Shown piece by piece: positions 11,838-23,875 of a stretch of DNA of 64,000 nucleotides. The notes under the pieces are model-generated. The model was not told where the DNA came from, did not search any database, and saw only the letters and a list, made by a program, of their open reading frames with translations. Location: NCBI GenBank assembly GCA_003550325.1, contig QKWP01000636.1, positions 188,816 through 252,815 on the forward strand, read 5' to 3'. Origin of the DNA: Gigaspora rosea (Eukaryota > Glomeromycota > Glomeromycetes > Diversisporales > Gigasporaceae). Both the position numbers and the translations under genes were made by a program. How positions within the stretch are numbered: position 1 is the stretch's first letter; every line of letters starts with the position of its first letter.

Positions 11838-12051
11838 CAGGTATGGTAAATGACTTAGTTATTTAGCCAAAATACAAATGTCACTCATTTATCGAATAAA
11901 GATTGGTCATTAAGATTGGCTAAAAGTTATTAGATAATCAATTAACCAGAGTTAAATGACCTTCTTAAGTCATTTGAGTCATGAAATGACCAATGACTAG
12001 TCATTTGTCATTTGAGTCATTTGGGTCATTTAAAGTCATTTACCATCCCTG
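11838..12051. mobile_element. GGTCATTTG-type MITE, copy 2 (214 bp)
   Basis: Left end CAGGTATGGTAAATGACTT, and right end the complement of CAGGGATGGTAAATGACTT, so the TIR is 19 bp with one mismatch. CAGGGATG-like ends are typical of hAT-derived MITEs. The interior repeats TCATTTG/CAAATGA motifs. The 8-bp flanks do not match clearly, so either the duplication has eroded or the ends are slightly misplaced. Confidence 0.7.
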
Positions 12052-12660
12052 TCACAAATTTCTTTCAAGTTTATCATTTATGAAAAATTCTCGTATATTT
12101 TCCGTTAAGCGTTAAGGGCTGAATACAATCAATAAATAATTACGGTAATAAAATTGAAAACCCAAAAGCCTTATTTTTCTTGACATTATTCAAATATTGT
12201 CATACCATAATCTTAGCTTCGGATAATCGCATTTAGCTGCGACAGGTATTTATGCCTATGCATTGCCAAAACTTTATATTTTCTGGTTTTTGTAATGGAA
12301 TTTAAAAGTAATAATTCCCGCCTTAATTAATGAGTCAAATGTGTTGAAAATGCATTGAAAACTAGATGTCAATTATTTTAATCTATGAAAAATTTCAGTT
12401 GAGTTTTTATCATTCGGTAACAAACTCTGCCTCAAATTATCTTTTTTTGTATTGCCTGTCAAAAACTTTATAACTATTGTAAATAAAGTTAAAAGTGTGC
12501 TTAGAATCTACTTAAGTAGATTCTAAATTTAGCAAGATTCTATTTTTGACATAAGCATTATAATATTAGTTATGGCATCGCAACGTTCCAGCATTACAGA
12601 ATTACGGCATCCCGACATTGTGCATTAAGGAATTGTGGCATTACAGCATATAATAATTGT
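12052..12660. other. Intergenic, nothing coding
   Basis: AT-rich. A small palindrome (CTTAAGTAGATTC region near 12508) and CATTACAGCAT-like words near 12590-12655 recall the 9-bp minisatellite at 5.9 kb. Confidence 0.4.
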
Positions 12661-13208
12661 GGCAGCTTATAATGAAATCCAGATGAAATCCAGATTAAAA
12701 TGAAATTATAGTATAAAATCTCGAAAACTAAATTTTTTTGGAGTGCATTGTTTTTACGGTTTAGGGTTAGGGTTAGGGTTAGTTTTAAAAAAAAATTTAA
12801 TAAACAAGTTTTAGTGGGTTTTAGAAGGCTAGCAGGTTAAGTAGAAAATGTAAATTTCATTTTAAATTATGATCTGCGACAATAATTAATTCTACATACC
12901 ACACACTTGATGGCTGTATTTCAGTAATTCTACTATCAACTATACATAAGATTATTATATAAATAGTTACGCAATGCTTTCTTTTTAATAAATATGGCAG
13001 ATTATAATGAAATCCAGATTAAAATGAAATTATAGTATAAAATCTCGAAAACTAAATTTTTTTGGGTGCATTTTTTAGGGTTAGAGAATTAGGGCTAGGG
13101 TTAGTTTTAAAAAAAATTATAATAAACAAGTATTAGTGGGTTTTAGAAGGCTAGCAGGTTAAGTAGAAAATGTAGATTTCATTTTAAATTATGATCTGCG
13201 ACAATAAA
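12661..13208. repeat. Direct repeat pair (12661-12887 and 12996-13208) with telomere-like core
   Basis: Two ~215-230 bp copies in the same orientation are separated by ~108 bp. Both start GGCAG(C/A)TTATAATGAAATCC and end GATCTGCGACAATAA. Copy 1 has TTTAGGGTTAGGGTTAGGGTT near 12762-12782, while copy 2 has a more diverged version. The LINE at 13230 inserted at the right edge of copy 2. Confidence 0.8.
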
Positions 13209-13229
13209 TAAATGTGGGGACTGGAAACT

Positions 13230-13645
13230 CTTCTGACGATCTCTTGTACACAAAAATTCTAGGAAAGAAAAACAGTAAAATAGAAAATTTTTCATCTAAA
13301 TAAATTTATACACAGCCCTACGGGCACTTGAGAACCTCACAAGAGCATAGAGTTAAGCAAAATTAAAAGCAAAAAAGAAAAAACAACCAACGTAGACACA
13401 CTACACGCTCTCAAAACAGTCCTCCCTCTGGGAGAGAAAATACACAAGAGGCACCTCAAAACAGAGCACCAAATATTCAACACCACTCCCCACCAAATGG
13501 AGCCTAGCAGTGAACCACAATACACGGCTGACCCACACCCCAAGACCAACCTCTAACAAAAAGACCCCGCTCACTTGGCCCAGACGACACAATTCTCAAT
13601 AATGAAAAAAGTGGCCAACTCAGCTTACCCCCGTCAGATTCATCA
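13230..13645 (+). promoter_or_regulatory. LINE 5' untranslated region
   Basis: About 415 bp between the left target duplication and the ORF1 ATG. In LINEs this region normally carries the internal promoter; no specific site is recognisable. Minus-strand frames here (13337-13592) are shadows of A/C-rich sequence. Confidence 0.5.
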
Positions 13646-15693
13646 ATGACATCATCGCATCAAGGATCTACACAATCATGCATAGATCAAAACAATAAAC
13701 CAGTTTTGGACAAGAACAATGCAGAACCCGGTACCCAGATCTCCCAGGATTACCCGCCCCATGAAATTGAGCTACATGACTCTCAGAATACCGGATTACA
13801 ATCTTCCCATAATGAGACCCAAGCCTCAACAATGATATTTGACGAAAAGGATTTCTTTGATATAACTGACAGTGGTCAAATAATTATGCATACCGACTCC
13901 AACACTGAAGCCTATACAAAACCTGCTACACCAACTGCTCCAATAGACAACGATTATACACATAATCAAAATGATGACGTAGACATGGACTGCAAATCGG
14001 ACCACACAGTTGAATCAACACCAATCCGACCCAAGACCCTAAGCTACAGCCAGGCCGTTAAACGAACCCGACCTCTGACTCGGAGTTACAAGAATTGATA
14101 ACCTTATGGACTAACGCCGTTGCAGAAGCACTACAAAAAATGAAAGAATGGACCTTCGATACAACTACATGGAATCCCGACAGAGTACTAAACGCACTCA
14201 AAGACAAAACTGAACTTCTGAAACTCTTCAACAATAAAATATCCTCCCGGCCCATACAGTGCAACATCCTTCCAGCAATTGGGCTAAAGTTCAAACATTG
14301 GGATACGGCCTTTTTTCGCACATTCACTAGAGACAAAAAGAGTAAGCTGGCAAACCAGATTGAATATGAAGAAAGCTTTAACAAAGCCCTAAGAACCTAC
14401 AAAGGGCAACACAACGTGACCATTACAAACAAAACCAACAGAGACCAGATTTACACGATGCTCAAGAAGAAACTGGCGGCCAATTACATCTCTAATCTGA
14501 ACTTCACCACATCAAATCCGCACCAAATCACTGCTACAATTTACTATTGCGCAAAATTCGCTCAAATGGAGGACCTGGTACCATTTGAATCAATGCGAAA
14601 GCTCCTTGGAGAAGCCTTATCTGACAACCTTGAACCACTACCAGACAATCCCGACTTAATCCCAAAACATATCATAGAATTCCTGCCATTTACTCTACCC
14701 CTTACCGAGCGTAAACACACAAGAGCAGTGGTGGCATCCCTTAGAAAAATCTACTCCTTTTCACATCTCCCCAGCTCCTACTTAACAGACAACAAATCAT
14801 CTCTTCCCTACGAACCTGCAGACCTACATAGCGCTGTCCGAGACCTTTTTCCAATTACCGACTATGATAATTTAGCTCGCCTTTCTGACTACAGAGCACA
14901 ACTCAAAAAATACTACTACTTTGATCGCATCCCTCAGCAGTATTTTGACCTACTCATACCTGAACCCAGAGACCCTCTACCACTCACCCCACAAGAACTA
15001 CCACAGAATCTACACTGTTTGTTTCCAATAGACCCAATGCTTTCTCCTCAGGATTTTAAGAGCATGATAGATTTGCTACGAGAGAAATACAAATTCAGAA
15101 AACTTCCTAATGATTACATAATTGCAAAACCCCCATTACCAACTGACTCCACAAAAATCAAGACAGAGCTGACTTATATATACCCTATCACTGATAAACA
15201 ACTTGCAAGAACTTTTATTCAAGAAATCAAACACAAATATAAATTCAGAATTCCTCTTCCCTCTAACATAATAGCAGTAAACCCGACAGATAAACCTGAA
15301 CTTCCTACTAAGATCGAGGACATTAAAGAATACCAGATTACTATTCCAATAACCACACCCGGACAACTAGTGGACACATCATGATTACTGCGTGAGATCT
15401 ACTATTTCGACAAACTCCCCAAAGAATGGATTGAGATCACACCGAAGGAACTTACTCCTGACAACCATACCAAGCATAACTTACCTCCCAACCTAGAAGA
15501 ACTTACAACATATATAACCAACAACATCCCAGCCATATCTACTCAAGTTCCCATATCCAGCTATGACACAGCTCCTAAAGTCATCAATAAAATTCAAGAA
15601 CATTTCAACGTTACCCTTATTCCAAACTACCTGATCAATCTTCCCGATCTCCCACATCTGGAATGGGACATTTTTGACGACTCTTTATCATGA
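13646..15693 (+). pseudogene. LINE ORF1 protein with ~six degenerate ~55-aa repeats
   Basis: The frame starts at 13646 (MTSSHQGSTQ), shifts near 14040-14095 and then runs in one frame to the stop at 15691-15693, broken only by a TGA at 15382. The first ~150 residues are acidic, polar and disordered. Residues encoded by 14095-14665 look globular and helical. From about 14668 to 15690 the protein is built of repeats starting near 14668, 14818, 14995, 15151, 15310 and 15490. Each has the outline L-x(3-4)-P-I-T/D ... L-x(5)-K-Y-x-F-x-x-L/I-P-x-x-Y-I, for example LFPITDYDNLA ... KYYYFDRIPQQYF and IYPITDKQLA ... KYKFRIPLPSNII. No CCHC knuckle or RRM is evident, unlike many LINE ORF1 proteins. The role is presumably RNA binding in the RNP (family knowledge). 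Confidence 0.75.
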
Positions 15694-18600
15694 GCGACTA
15701 CCTTTATTCACGTAATTACACCCGCACAGACGGGACTACTAACAATACCAACATTCCCTATCCAACAGATAATACAAACATAAACTCCCCCTCCACTACC
15801 CATACTCAGCATACACCCAAAACGACCATTAACAACCTACCCTATCTCAACATCGCTACCCATAACGTCCAGGGCATTAACAACAATCTCAAACTAAAGA
15901 TTTGGCTCGAATACTGTAAAGAAAAAGGCCTCCATATTGTATCAATGACAGAAACTAAACTAGCCCAATCCAACGAAAAGAACCTCAACCTATCCAACCC
16001 CATATATCTAATATAAACCTCAAACTGTGATAAAAATATAGCGATAAAACAAGAATCAAGCATGGGAACAGCTATCGCAATACAACCCTTCCTACAACCA
16101 TACATACACGATATTCGCACCCTTCCCAAAACAGCCATAATGATGGACTTTTTCTTTCCACACCACAACAGGACCCGCATTATATCAGTCTACCTCCTCT
16201 CCAACAATCTCCAACTCTCTCTAAATACACAGGCACTAGTATCAGACTGGATTACACAAGCCAAAGCAAAATCAATGAAAATCATAGTTCTAAAAGATTT
16301 CAATCATAACATCTCTTCCTCTAAAACCCGGTCGTTCTCAATCCTAAATTTTATGAGCAACATTCACATGTTCAGTATGATGAACTACTTCAGTATCACT
16401 CAACCTACTTGGTCTAGATCAACTTCACACAGCCAAATCAATGACATCTGGGTTACATCAGATATTATTGCCCATTGCTTAAACATTACAACCATAGACC
16501 CAACTGGAATTACTGATAGCGACCATATGATACTACATACCAAATGGCTTTTACCTTACACATTCCCCACACAAAGGAAACAAAGAACCTCCAGAAAAAC
16601 CTTTCTCTACCACAAAATGACGAAGGATTCTTGGGCAGACTTCACTTTCTACATCAGTAACCGCATGACGGAGCTTAATTTGAGCTGTAATACCCCAATA
16701 ACAGACGAAGAGACACTAAATAGGCAATGGCACAAATGGAACATGGCCATTAAAGAAGCAGCGAATAAGTTCATCCCTACCTCTAAATCCACACCCCGAA
16801 AATTCCATGCCTTCAACCTCAAAGCCACAAAACTCCATCAGGCCCTCAAGATCGCCAATAAGATCAAAAGATTAACTCTTACAGACTCAACTCTAAGATC
16901 TTTAGTGGCTATAGTCGAAGACATAAATGAAAAAATGAAGCAAATTGATGACCTAACCGAATATCCTACTTCTCGACTTAGTAAACAGAACCTGCAATCA
17001 TACACATTCTCGCAAACCAAAGCATTAATCGCGGAACTATACAGAGGCCTTCACAAAGCTTGAAATTTAGAAAATAATACAGAACATAGAGAGCGTATAA
17101 ACTACTACATCAAACGCAGGTACCAAAACTTCACCGACCATACCACTACAATGATAGACAGCATCTTAAGAAGACACACAAACAGAGTATCCCTCTCCAA
17201 TATCCGCCTCCCGGACGCCGTCATAACAAAACCAACTAAAATCAAAGACAAAGTTAAGCAGCACTTTACCCAATGGACTAAACCTAATCCAACCAACAAT
17301 GAGCACTGGGAAGCATGGACGGACCACTATGAACCACTATCACACATATCCCCAGAATGGTATTCGCCCCTCAGTTCATCTATTAGCAAGGAAGAACTAT
17401 TAGAAACAATTACCAACTCTCTCCCTACAAAAAGCCACAGGTCCGCAAGGCATCTCTAACGAAATACTAAGACAACTACCTTCCCATGCCATTGATACCT
17501 TATTAGATATCTTTAACATATGCACCAGTCTAGGCACTATTCCAAAAGCATGGAAACATAGTCTGATTTATCCCATTTTCAAAAAACAAAAATTCGAAGG
17601 CGAGCTGAACCAAACACGCCCAATTACCCTAATTGAGCACACTTGAAAAATCTTTACAAAAATTCTAACTAACCGACTCAATCAGATTCTGATGAGATAC
17701 CCCATACTATCTCCCTCCAATTACGTCGCCCTACCTTACACATCAACTGCCCAACCTATCCAACACCTCACAAACATACTCGAGGGTGCATACATAAACA
17801 ATAAAGAATTTTGGATATTGTCGCAAGACATGTCCAAAGCATACGCTTCTGTACATCTCCCTTTGCTCCACAAAGCACTCCTCAGAATTAAATGCCCTAA
17901 ATACTACGGCTCGCTCATTACGAATTTATTCTTAAATAGAGAAAATAGAGTTATTACAGAATATGGATTCACAGCCCCTTACCTAGTAGGTGATGGCATC
18001 GACCAGGGCGAAACCATCACCCCCCTTCTATGGCCATATACTACGACCCTCTCCTACACAGAATTACAAAGGAAAACAAAGGTTACAAACTATATACCAA
18101 AACCCATCAAACCCACTACCACTCTATACCAATATAGCCTGCCTAGCCTATATAGATGATACGACATGGGTAGTACACTCAAAAGAAGACCTAGAGAAAA
18201 TTACACTACTGCTACATCCTTCTATGACCTAACTAACATCAAAGTTAATCCGACGAAATCCACGCTAGCAACAAACTCACCTGACCAAAATGCACATATA
18301 ATTTTCTGGAACGTACAAATACATAATATAGATAAAACTAAAGCCCTCAGGTTCTTAGGATGTTGGTTCACTAGAACACCAAAGCACTACCCAATCCACA
18401 AAATCGTTACAAATGAAGCCCTAGCAGACATACAAAAAATGCAACACGCCAAGATCACTGAAAAACAGACAATATATATCGTTAATACAGTACTGTTAAC
18501 GAGGCTAGCGTACCGAGTCCAAAATACCTTTCTCCCCCATTATCTATACGAAAAGATCACTACCAAATACACATTAACTGTAAAACACAAAGCAGGCCTA

Positions 18601-20830
18601 GCAAAATTGGTTCTCAATTCCTTTTTGTACCATCACCGCATATATGCCCTAAAGCAAACCAAACAAATCCAATCCCTTCAACACATCTCTCTCTTTACTA
18701 AAGCACTAAATCACCCTAACTTCCCAACTTCTCTACTCAAGATACGCCTACAACAATTACAAAATGCCACATGCACCAACCAATCCATCCTCCTAGAACC
18801 ACCAGTATTCCCGACAAAAGAAAACAAAACTACTACGGCCCAAATCATCCACACTATACACGACTTGGATATACAAATCACTAATGCAAATCACCCTGGC
18901 CATCCCCACAAAACACTCAAGGCACTCCCATCAACACCATCATAATTAACATCCCAAACTGCTCATACCTCAAAACTAGGCTCAACCGGCATAACATTGG
19001 ATACATAAAACAATTCCTAGATTATAATTGCAATGAAGTTATTGACTGGCAAACTATACCTCACAACATTCAGAAAATCCCACAAGGAAGACAACCTTTA
19101 TGGTTCAAGCAAATCCACGACTTACTAACTGATCACACTTACCCTGTTTCCAGTCTCACAATGCCCCACCCCTTCATAATACCCAAGATCAATTGCACGA
19201 AAAAACAATGGGTAATCACACATAGCGGCCACATAGGAAAAATAAGCAACATAACAAACAATAATGCCAGAATAAGCCATTAGGAATTTAACAAACAAAC
19301 AAAACAACTCACCAGATACCACAGCTACAATCTAAAGCCTCTAAAAGAAAAATCCATCAAGTGCTTCTTTACATCAGATACCAAGGAACTAATTCCAATA
19401 CAGATCGACTCATCATTCACGATTAGAGCTCACCTACCTAGCATAAAACTAGCAATTAAACACCAAAACCACTCACCCAAGACTACCCTAACTATACATG
19501 GCTATCTACATCCGACCAAATCACTCTCAAACTCATAAACGCGTTCTCCAACATTAACTTGAACCTTTGGAACCTGTACATACAACAACCCAAACTCAAT
19601 AAAGACCGTGAACCCGTGAAAATAGAAATAGTTAACACTAACACCCTTGTTAACTCTATCTCGACTCCCTCAGCTATAATTAGCATCAACAACCCACAAC
19701 AATACTATATGTTTACAATGAATCTTGGCCATCACCCTCAAAGCTGCGCTTATAGCAACGGCAGCAGCGATGACAATAATCACACGTCATCAAAGGACTG
19801 AAATCTCAACAAACTCCAAATATCTAAAAAATGTACTCAACACGGTTATCTCTACTCCGACTTACCACACAGGAGAATACATACCATGAATTACGCCATA
19901 CTCTTACTAGCAATCAAAACTATCATTACCACAAAAGAAATCAAGTTAACCGTCAACTACAAGGAAATACTGATTATACCTGATCCACCGGAATCTACCC
20001 ACTCGGAGCTTGCGGTTCAGCATATTGGTAACTTATATACAGTACAATTTCTTACACACAACATCCCACACACACCAAGGCGATTCCTACGGCACCTGTT
20101 CAATGCCACCACAATCGCACAATGGCACTCACAACACAGGACCACAGAATGGAGCAACCCACGACTCCAAATTAACTGGACCCATACATACTCACTAATA
20201 TCATACGATGGCAAACCTCTATCCCTCCAAACTAATCCAAAGAAGTCTGCCCTCAAGGCTTTCAAAATTAAATTGCTATCTAACGAACTACCAAACCATC
20301 TGAACCTATACCACCGAGACCCGTCTAAATACCCTGACCCAAAGTGTCCAAGATGCAGACAAGAATGGGAAGACGGCACCCATTGGATCACATGCCCGAG
20401 CAATGACCAGCCTATTTCTGAAATAATCAAACAAATCATATGCAAAATCTGCAATAAACACAACCTAAATAACATTAATACTCAACCCTTTATCAACAAC
20501 TTTACACATTTACACCTCTCATATGACAAATGCCTACCTATCGGTCTAATTACAAAAACCTGCTTCCCCTCTACAAACCCAAAAACCCAAGCCTCACTCA
20601 CCCCCCAACTTCACCACAAAATTATCAAGAATCTACACAAAATCTGGAAGACCAGCAGAGCGAAGATAGCCAAGATTACTACTCCACCCACCTCCAACAA
20701 TCTTATTCCTACCCCTCAATCCGCCCCTAGTAATAATACCCTTACACCCAATGAATTTAAATATAGAATCTGGACCCACAACTTCATAGCACACAACACC
20801 TCCCTCACCACTATAGCATACATAATCTAG
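15690..20830 (+). pseudogene. LINE ORF2: AP-type endonuclease, reverse transcriptase, CCHC
   Basis: The ATG at 15690 overlaps the ORF1 stop (ATGA). The endonuclease domain (about 15840-16560) shows THNVQGI, SMTETKL, IIVLKDFNHN (usually GDFN, here KDFN), INDIW and the SDHM motif. The RT domain (about 17430-18400) shows KATGPQGISNEI, FKKQKFEGELNQTRPI, SQDMSKAY, DGIDQGETITPLLW and the catalytic YIDD at 18149-18160. A C-terminal zinc knuckle CPRC-x8-H-x4-C lies at about 20345-20396. The region 19000-19950 may hold a wrecked RNase H domain, but no reliable motif remains. Defects: in-frame TAA 16014, TGA 17061, TGA near 17645, frameshifts near 17450 and 18000-18150, and several breaks between 18946 and 19886. 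The domain order fits Tad/I-like clades, an inference. Confidence 0.85.
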
Positions 20831-21001
20831 TTAGGTCTGCGACCTTCCTTAGTTAAGTCTAGGTCGGAAGTAAATTAGCTTTACCCTCCCCCTTCCTGAA
20901 ATTAATGTACCATATTATGGAATTCCTGTAATATCTACTTTAATAATAATAAAGGAAACGAGGACAGACCTCACTTATAAAAAAAAAAATAAAAAATAAA
21001 A
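20831..21001 (+). other. LINE 3' UTR and A-rich tail
   Basis: Begins after the ORF2 stop TAG. Contains GGTCTGCGACC and GTCTAGGTCGGAAG words that could form a stem, and near the end GAGGACAGACCTCACTT followed by an A-rich tail with interspersed T. The tail abuts the right target duplication. Confidence 0.6.
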
Positions 21002-21132
21002 AAATAAATGTGGGGACTGAAACTGAAGTTATAAAATCTATTAAAATCCACTTATACTCTTTCCAATCTCCCTATCACAGACAGGGTAAGAAAAATATAC
21101 CCCAAAATTTTTAAATTTTAATCTCAAGCAGC

Positions 21133-21235
21133 TTCTCAATTAGAGATGGGCAAGGTATCACAAAACGCGATAATTTAGCATGTTATATATTATTAGACAA
21201 TCGTCGCAATTACCTTGCCCATCTCTATTCTCAAT
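21133..21235. mobile_element. 87-bp MITE with perfect 8-bp target duplication
   Basis: The element at 21141-21227 has perfect 17-bp inverted ends, TAGAGATGGGCAAGGTA and its complement. It is flanked on both sides by TTCTCAAT (21133-21140 and 21228-21235). The 8-bp duplication and the TAG start indicate a hAT-mobilised MITE. The middle (~53 bp) is AT-rich and has no coding capacity. Confidence 0.92.
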
Positions 21236-22211
21236 GTGATTTTCTGGTAATCAAAATGTTGATTAATTATTGTAATTAACTAAAAAGGTTTTTTGCGATT
21301 AATTGAAGCCGTTCCTTGTAATAATTTTTCTAAAAATTCATTATATGGAAACAGATTTTAAATTTTAAACAATATAGAATATGACTATATAAAAAACGTT
21401 GACGTTTCCAATTAATAAACTAAAATAAAAAAATATTGAACTGGAAAAGTTTTAATTGAATTAAAGAAAACTTTTAAAAAGTTTTTAGAAATTTTTGTAT
21501 TATAGGCTTTTACTTGCGAATCAATGAAATTTAATGAGTAGAGTTTATTTGATTTGGAAATATAATTTTTTTTCACAATATGTAAAAAAAAATATTTAAA
21601 AGCTTGTCTACTAATTTGTAATTCTGATTTTGAGTATGCTAAACATACTTGTGAGCCCCCTACTCAAAAAAGTTTTAGAAAATACTAATTCAGTAATCAG
21701 AAGCCCAAATATATATATATATTCCTGCAACAACTGAAAAATTTTACCAACATCTGTTACCTTCAAAACTTATATGTTTAGAAGGTATGAAAGCGGCTAA
21801 TTAATGTTCAGAGGTTAAGGTGCATAATTATTTAGTTCACCTGCGCATTATTTTGAAGACATTTATGTAATCATAATTTACATTGATCCAAACATGCGCG
21901 TTATTTCGGGACACGCATGGGCGTTATTTCGAAGCCATATGTCTTATTTTTGGATGATACGATTTTTGAAATAACAATGAGCGTTATTACACGAAAATAC
22001 GGTATATAAATTTGATGTTCAATAAGATGCATCAAAATAAGATGTTCACAAGCATCTCTCTACTATTTTCTAATGATTAAAATAGATCAACTCTTAAGAG
22101 ATACCAAATAATTTTGGCTATTCTTATAATCTTTTAGACAAAGTCAATAATAAAATAGTAATATATTGAAATTTGTACACGTATCACACTTATAAGACCA
22201 CGTTGCCAACC
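21236..22211. other. Gene-free stretch with one MITE end
   Basis: AT-rich. Around 21815-22002 short words with GCGTTATTTCG recur, and the right edge CGAAAATACGG followed by TA (22003) matches the end of the MITE at 38895-39085. The left end is not found, so this is a remnant. No coding frame. Confidence 0.5.
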
Positions 22212-22338
22212 CAGGGCCGATGATTTTCTGCGGTGGTTATGACTAAATTCTGCGTGTGGTTAAGACAAATTCTGTGATTGGCTGTGATTAAGAGAAATTC
22301 TGCTGTTTTCTGTGAATCACAGAAAATCATCGGCCCTG
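22212..22338. mobile_element. CAGGGCCGATG MITE, copy 1 (127 bp)
   Basis: Left end CAGGGCCGATGATTTTCTG, right end CAGAAAATCATCGGCCCTG, perfectly complementary over 19 bp. The interior repeats AAATTCTG(C/T)G words. The flanking 8-mers do not match. Same family as 22917-23220 and the fragment at 25086-25133. Confidence 0.85.
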
Positions 22339-22500
22339 TGTTTGATTTTATGTTACACCAGATCTTGAACTTTAATTTGACCAGATAGCGAGGTTTTTTA
22401 GGTTGGTTTCACACTTACTGTGGTTTGCTAACAATTGATGTTCAATTGCTACGTACATCTCAATTAATGCTGCGTGCAGCCTTATGTGTCAATAGTATAT

Positions 22501-22770
22501 AATTTTTGATCCACTAGTCCATTTTGGATGAGTTTACCACCAAAATGATCGCCTCAATGGGATGATTCCAAAAGCCCAAAACTATCAAAATCCAATCACA
22601 GAATCCAGATTTCATTAAGGTTTTAAGTTTTTTAGAATTGAATACAAAACCTTAATGATCTCGGAATTTTGTAATTAGATTTTAATAGGGGCTTGTTGAA
22701 ATAGTCTCAATGAGGCGGTCATTTGGTGATAAAATCATCTATGAAGGATCAGTGGGTCAAAAAGTTATTT
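22501..22770. mobile_element. Inverted-repeat element (~270 bp), family shared with 62930-63340
   Basis: Arms of about 80 nt are imperfect inverted repeats: ACCACCAAAATGATCGCCTC on the left and the complement of a related sequence at 22700-22765 on the right. The outer words GATCCACTAG and CAGTGGGTCAAAAAG correspond. The element at 62930-63340 has the same arrangement (ACTACCAAAATGATC...). No clear target duplication. Confidence 0.65.
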
Positions 22771-22908
22771 ATTGCCAAAGATTTTTATAGCAAAATTTCA
22801 TAACATATAGACAATCAGAAAAATTAAAGTTAGTATCATGTGATATCCAGACAACCTTTTCCAGTACCTTGTGTTCCAGTAGAGCAAAAGATAAGTTCCA
22901 GTGGAATA

Positions 22909-23228
22909 GTCCAGTCCAGGGCCGGTTAAGAAAAATTCTGTGATGTCATGAGCTGTTTTTTTTCAGTTAATGTATTCTGTGAAATTTGGTGATAATAAAG
23001 TTAATTTTTATGCAAAATTCCATAACCTCCCGACAAACATTTGTCTGCATTTTCGGGATTTCCCGGTGTAAACCTTCAAATACTGCGATATTATAGAATT
23101 CTGTGATATTCTGCACTAATTTTATGGGTATTCTGCGATGACTAAACGTGATTTCTGTGGTTAGCTGTTTTTAAGAAAAACTCTGCTGTTTTCTGTGATC
23201 GCAGTAAACCATCGGCCCTGGTCCAGTC
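22909..23228. mobile_element. CAGGGCCG MITE, copy 2 (304 bp, perfect 8-bp target duplication)
   Basis: The element at 22917-23220 starts CAGGGCCGG and ends ATCGGCCCTG. It is flanked by GTCCAGTC on both sides (22909-22916 and 23221-23228). The right part (GCTGTTTTCTGTGATCGCAG) matches the internal sequence of copy 1. The 8-bp duplication places the family with hAT-mobilised elements. No coding capacity. Confidence 0.9.
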
Positions 23229-23875
23229 CAGATGACAGCGCTGGTTTTAATAGATAGACACTGTAAATAAGCTGATTCATGCTTGTTCTTTCGGTTATTT
23301 TAGAAGCAATTCTTTCGAATTCATCTCTTTATAATGTCTCTAAGTTATATATTATCAAAAAAATAAACATCAACGATATATTTTGATAACGATAATGTCA
23401 ATATGTAGCTAATAATAAACAGTAATTATTGCATTAGTCGATTACTGTATTTTTCAGAGCATAATAATATTTCCTGTTAATATCAAAAGAAGATTATGGT
23501 TCAACGCACAAAAGTCTTTTTTTTGTTTTTTTGCAAAACTGAGATTTAATTAAATAAAAAAAAAGATTATCAAACTAGAGGCAATACTGTAACAAGAAAA
23601 ATCCAAGTGTTATTTATATTGTAGCAAATGGCATAATATGTGATGTAGATATTGTAATTTAATTTCACAAGAAAATTTTCGTAAAGTATTTATTCAAATT
23701 ATATAAAATCTTCTAGTTTATTTCTAACTATTAATATTATTACATTTATATTATAAATGAAGAACGTTTATATAGAAATTACAAATTCTTATCAATTTTT
23801 TATGATCAAATTCTTATATCAAGCTTTTTATATGATCAAACCTATTAAATCTAGAAGAGATGGAAAGTGTAGAGT

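Larger units (their letters stand above)
13206..21024 (+). mobile_element. LINE (non-LTR retrotransposon), ~7.8 kb, with target-site duplication
   Basis: The element runs from about 13230 to about 21001. It is flanked by AAATAAATGTGGGGACTG followed by (G)AAACT on the left (13206-13229, 24 nt) and the same word minus one G on the right (21002-21024, 23 nt). Contents in order: a 5' UTR of ~415 bp, ORF1 (13646-15693), ORF2 (15690-20830), a 3' UTR of ~150 bp and an A-rich tail (20980-21001). The + strand is rich in A and C, unlike the AT-rich, strand-neutral surroundings, which marks it as a foreign-looking insertion. Several stops and frameshifts show that this copy is dead. Confidence 0.92.

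Noticed and set aside
13337-13592. Overlapping minus-strand frames of 63-70 aa in the LINE 5' UTR
   Set aside because: The A/C-rich LINE plus strand lowers stop-codon frequency on the minus strand; the same happens along the whole element.
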